Source: Deltaproteobacteria bacterium | GTDB taxonomy: Bacteria; Desulfobacterota; GWC2-55-46; JADFVP01 | Assembly: GCA_029262515.1 (NCBI GenBank) | Contig: JAJCZH010000008.1 | Span: 62,001 to 126,000 of the forward strand | Direction of reading: 5' to 3' | Length of the DNA: 64,000 nucleotides | Shown: in pieces, positions 61,717 through 64,000 of the stretch | Numbering within the stretch: the stretch's first letter is position 1 | Layout: every line of letters starts with the position of its first letter | The notes under the pieces: generated by a model | What the model saw: only the letters and a program-made list of their open reading frames with translations | What the model was told of the DNA's origin: nothing | Database searches by the model: none | Program-made: the position numbers and the translations under genes

Positions 61717-62701
61717 TCTTTTCTTCCTCCAGGAACTCGTCTATCATAACCCTTATCTCATCTATACCGAGCACGTCTGGATTGGTATTACTGGCATAAG
61801 AGAAGTGGTCGGCAACAGGTACCCCGCCGGCCTTTCTCTCATCGTCCCACCACCTGAACATAGGCTGAATGACGAAGTAGTCGTCAAACTCTAGAGTCTC
61901 CCTGCCGTTCTCTTTCGAGATAAGTATCTCGTGCAGCTTTTCGCCCGGTCTTATTCCGACCACGTCGATTCTAGCCTCAGGCGCTATGGCCTTGGCAACA
62001 TCGAGTATGCTAGCGCTCGGGATCTTAGGCACGAATATCTCGCCCCCCTTCATGCACTTGAGGCTTCTGAGCACGAAGTCTGCGCCCTTGTCTATAGTTA
62101 TCCAGAACCTGGTCATATCCGTGTCGGTTATCGGCAGGACACCCGTGACTCGAAGCTTATTGAAGAGTGGAATAACAGAACCACGGCTGCCGACCACATT
62201 TCCGTAACGAACTACCGAGAAACGCGTAGGCTGACTACCTGCATAAGAGTTACCGGCTATGAAAAGCTTATCTGAACAGAGCTTGGTCGCGCCGTAGAGG
62301 TTTATCGGGTTTGCGGCCTTGTCGGTAGACAGAGCAATCACCTTCTCTACGCCGCAATCGACCGCCACATCGACCACATTCTGCGCGCCGAGCACATTGG
62401 TCTTGATAAATTCGTAAGGGTTGTACTCTGCCGCAGGCACCTGCTTAAGGGCTGCCGCGTGAATAACGTAATCTACTCCGTTAAACGCCCTGTAAAGCCT
62501 TTCTTTATCCCTGACGTTACCGATAAAGAAACGAAGAGAGTCATCCTTGAACTTAACAGCCATCTCATGCTGCTTAAGTTCATCCCTGCTCAATATGATT
62601 ATCTTTTTAGGAGAGTGCTCCGCAAGCAACTTTTTTACCAGCTTATTGCCGAGCGAGCCTGTCCCGCCGGTGATAAGTATACTCTTTCCTGTAAAGTCCA
62701 T
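61688..62701 (-). CDS. pseB: UDP-N-acetylglucosamine 4,6-dehydratase (inverting), PseB-like
   Basis: From ATG 62701 (GGAG 6 bases upstream) the product is 337 aa; an ORF extending to 62836 has no ribosome site. SDR fold: SILITGGTGSLGNKLVKKLL, then IIILSRDELKQHEM, DYVIHAAALKQVPAAEYNPYEF and the YGATK catalytic pair. It takes UDP-GlcNAc to the 4-keto-6-deoxy sugar, first step to pseudaminic acid. It is the first gene after a sigma-54-like promoter. Confidence 0.93.
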   Translation of the reverse strand: MDFTGKSILITGGTGSLGNKLVKKLLAEHSPKKIIILSRDELKQHEMAVKFKDDSLRFFIGNVRDKERLYRAFNGVDYVIHAAALKQVPAAEYNPYEFIKTNVLGAQNVVDVAVDCGVEKVIALSTDKAANPINLYGATKLCSDKLFIAGNSYAGSQPTRFSVVRYGNVVGSRGSVIPLFNKLRVTGVLPITDTDMTRFWITIDKGADFVLRSLKCMKGGEIFVPKIPSASILDVAKAIAPEARIDVVGIRPGEKLHEILISKENGRETLEFDDYFVIQPMFRWWDDERKAGGVPVADHFSYASNTNPDVLGIDEIRVMIDEFLEEEKSDIIRPANS

Positions 62702-62841
62702 AAGAGACTCCTGCATACAGTCGAAAACAGCTATACACTTCGCCTTAATCTTCTGTCCCGATCCATTCGATACCACAGTGAACCGGCATGAGATACATAT
62801 TGATAGCGTATCATATATAGGGACAGATACTGACATATTAT

Positions 62842-62857
62842 TGCAACAATTATGCCA
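62842..62857 (-). promoter_or_regulatory. Candidate sigma-54 promoter ahead of pseB
   Basis: On the minus strand TGGCATAATTGTTGCA matches TGGCAC-N6-TTGCW, with the -24 GG and -12 GC invariant elements correctly spaced and only one mismatch in TGGCAC. It lies about 140 bases upstream of the pseB start, pointing into the glycosylation operon. Confidence 0.65.
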
Positions 62858-62991
62858 GCATTACTGAATATCTAACTATCCTATTTTTAAGGCTTTTTCT
62901 GCTTTTATACTGTCTACGGAAGGAGTATGCGCTTCAACTAGTCATTCTTTTGACTAACTGGTGGAATATTTGACTGGGTTCGTCAGGATTG

Positions 62992-63456
62992 CTACTTTGC
63001 TGAAATGACGTGATTTACCCTGTACTCTTCATTATCGATAATAGACTGCATGGCATTCATGCTCTCGCTGTTAAAGAGTATCGGGCCCTTCAGGTTGAGA
63101 CTCACCTGCTGCTTACCGTCAGGGCCGACAGAGACGCAGACCATGACCAGGACAACGAGGTTAGCCCGGTTTTCGATATCGAGAACCTTCAGGTCCGACT
63201 TTCTGAAGTTTACGTCATACTGTTTAAGGTACTGCGTGGGGTCTGTAAGCAAGAAGGCGGTATCGGGGTTCTCTACCGACTGAAGCCACTTGAAGACCCC
63301 CTCTTCGTCATGGTTAATCAGAATAAACCTCTTTAAACCCTCGAAACCGGGTATAGAGTGAACAAAGCATATTACCCTGTCCTGCGTTACGGTTACCGGA
63401 CCGAAACGGGATGTTTCAATCGTCAAATCTGTAGGTGCCTGCTGAGTTGAGTTCAT
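62992..63456 (-). CDS. fliW: Flagellar assembly factor FliW
   Basis: The 154 aa product is a FliW beta-barrel: [61 protein letters not shown] and the typical end. FliW binds CsrA and flagellin in turn, so released CsrA represses flagellin mRNA when flagellin accumulates. It overlaps the csrA stop by 4 bases, giving flgL-csrA-fliW order. Confidence 0.95.
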   Translation of the reverse strand: MNSTQQAPTDLTIETSRFGPVTVTQDRVICFVHSIPGFEGLKRFILINHDEEGVFKWLQSVENPDTAFLLTDPTQYLKQYDVNFRKSDLKVLDIENRANLVVLVMVCVSVGPDGKQQVSLNLKGPILFNSESMNAMQSIIDNEEYRVNHVISAK

Positions 63457-63689
63457 TTACTCTTCTTTATTAGGTCGCCGAGCGTGGCTGTTATATCGGC
63501 CTGCGAGACTCCGGCCGCCTTGATATTCTCTTCCTGTATCTTCAGGTATATCTCTTCTCTATGAACGGAGAGGCTCTGGGGGGCCTCTATACCGAGCTTG
63601 ATCTGGTTCTCCCTGACATCTATGATGACGATCTTGATATCGTCGCCGATTCTGATCGCTTCACCGGACTTCCGTGTCAAAACTAACAT
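63453..63689 (-). CDS. csrA: Carbon storage regulator CsrA
   Basis: The 78 aa product is Csr[21 protein letters not shown], the key RNA-contact Arg44 in [11 protein letters not shown], and a C-terminal tail longer than the E. coli protein (61 aa), as is usual outside Gammaproteobacteria. CsrA binds GGA in RNA hairpins and usually blocks translation. Its own Shine-Dalgarno is the loop of a hairpin, see 63691-63706. Confidence 0.97.
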   Translation of the reverse strand: MLVLTRKSGEAIRIGDDIKIVIIDVRENQIKLGIEAPQSLSVHREEIYLKIQEENIKAAGVSQADITATLGDLIKKSK

Positions 63690-63690
63690 A

Positions 63691-63706
63691 TTGCCCTCCT
63701 TGGCAA
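63691..63706 (-). promoter_or_regulatory. Candidate CsrA autoregulatory hairpin over the csrA ribosome site
   Basis: On the mRNA TTGCC and GGCAA pair in a perfect 5-bp stem around the hexaloop AAGGAG, which is both the Shine-Dalgarno and an exposed GGA. The structure ends two bases before the csrA ATG. Confidence 0.6.
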
Positions 63707-63757
63707 ACTGAAAAGAGTATCTTTAAAGCCAGTAGCGTGAGACTGAATAGGGTCCCT

Positions 63758-64000
63758 TTATATATAGTTAAAAATATTGACGTTGAAGATTTTACTCGCA
63801 GAAGTCAGAGCTGCTTCGAGCGCCACCTGACCGAGCTGAAGCTCCGAGATCACCTCTGCCATATCGGCATCTTCGAGACCGGAAATCGCGATCTTTGTCC
63901 TGTGGGCCAGCTTATCGAGGGTACTGTCGATCTGCTGTATTCTCGTAACCTTACCGCCTATATCGGAGACGCTGTTAGAAATCTGGGTAAACGAGGCATC
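63758..64000 (-). CDS. flgL: Flagellar hook-associated protein 3 (FlgL), C-terminal 80 residues
   Basis: A partial frame that enters from the right edge and stops at TAA (63758-63760). It has the FlgL C-terminal helix pattern: QISNSVSDIGGKVTRIQQI, DKLAHRTKIAISGLEDADMAEVISELQLGQVALEAALTSASKI. It joins hook and filament. It is followed after 68 bases by csrA, the usual flgK-flgL-csrA-fliW layout. Confidence 0.92.
   Translation of the reverse strand, partial: DASFTQISNSVSDIGGKVTRIQQIDSTLDKLAHRTKIAISGLEDADMAEVISELQLGQVALEAALTSASKIFNVNIFNYI

Noticed and set aside
62702-62836. 45-residue N-terminal extension of PseB
   Set aside because: Family length and a GGAG ribosome site support ATG at 62701; the extension has no PseB-like sequence.

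Overview
This 64 kb window is chromosomal DNA of a flagellated Gram-negative bacterium. The evidence is lipoprotein signal peptides, an ExbB/ExbD proton channel, M16 and M48 envelope proteases, and a flagellin operon with its own glycosylation island. c-di-GMP proteins, c-type haem motifs, a globin-coupled sensor, and sigma-28 and sigma-54 type promoter candidates fit a Nitrospirota or deltaproteobacterial-type lineage. I cannot name the taxon from sequence alone. I found no tRNA, rRNA or CRISPR array.

Layout. 1-17 kb holds mostly plus-strand core genes: a truncated soluble transhydrogenase (minus), enolase, a CNNM/CBS transporter-like protein, a globin-coupled diguanylate cyclase, a lipoprotein, PolX (minus), then murI-GerMN, DUF898-M48, an M16 protease and a small secreted protein. 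A decayed lipoprotein gene lies at 17.0-17.5 kb. From 17.6 kb to the end every gene is on the minus strand: a dihaem cytochrome / membrane protein / spermidine-synthase-like cluster, a YfhO-type membrane protein and a LOG protein.

25.2-26.6 kb is a small patch of genome plasticity downstream of guaA. It holds several intergenic repeat families, a REP-associated tyrosine transposase (RAYT) bounded by perfectly inverted palindromes, and a second guaA 3' end. That second end encodes exactly the same 76 residues as the intact gene but differs at about 29 of 231 bases. guaA-guaB, exbB-exbD-ppx, a gamma carbonic anhydrase and tilS follow, then a tPilZ protein and two response regulators, one of them HD-GYP.

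37.7-64 kb is a motility and flagellin-glycosylation region: fliT-like, fliS, fliD, flaG, flagellin, an unknown acidic protein, a Maf/DUF115 transferase and a GH57-like protein. Next comes a run of about 16 kb of sugar-modification genes (methyltransferases, radical SAM, ATP-grasp, two alcohol dehydrogenases, a fructose-6-phosphate-aldolase-like protein, PseG-like, Gfo/Idh, GSA-aminotransferase-like, SpsF-like, NeuB/PseI-like, PseC, PseB), then fliW, csrA and the end of flgL. PseB/C/G, the synthase and the cytidylyltransferase point to a CMP-nonulosonic acid for flagellin. The other enzymes suggest an unusual derivative.

The most interesting signals concern coordination. There is a near-consensus sigma-54 promoter ahead of pseB and a sigma-28-like promoter ahead of flagellin. 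GGA hexaloop hairpins, the signature of CsrA sites, lie in the flagellin leader and exactly over the csrA Shine-Dalgarno sequence. Together these suggest a CsrA-FliW circuit controlling both flagellin and CsrA itself.
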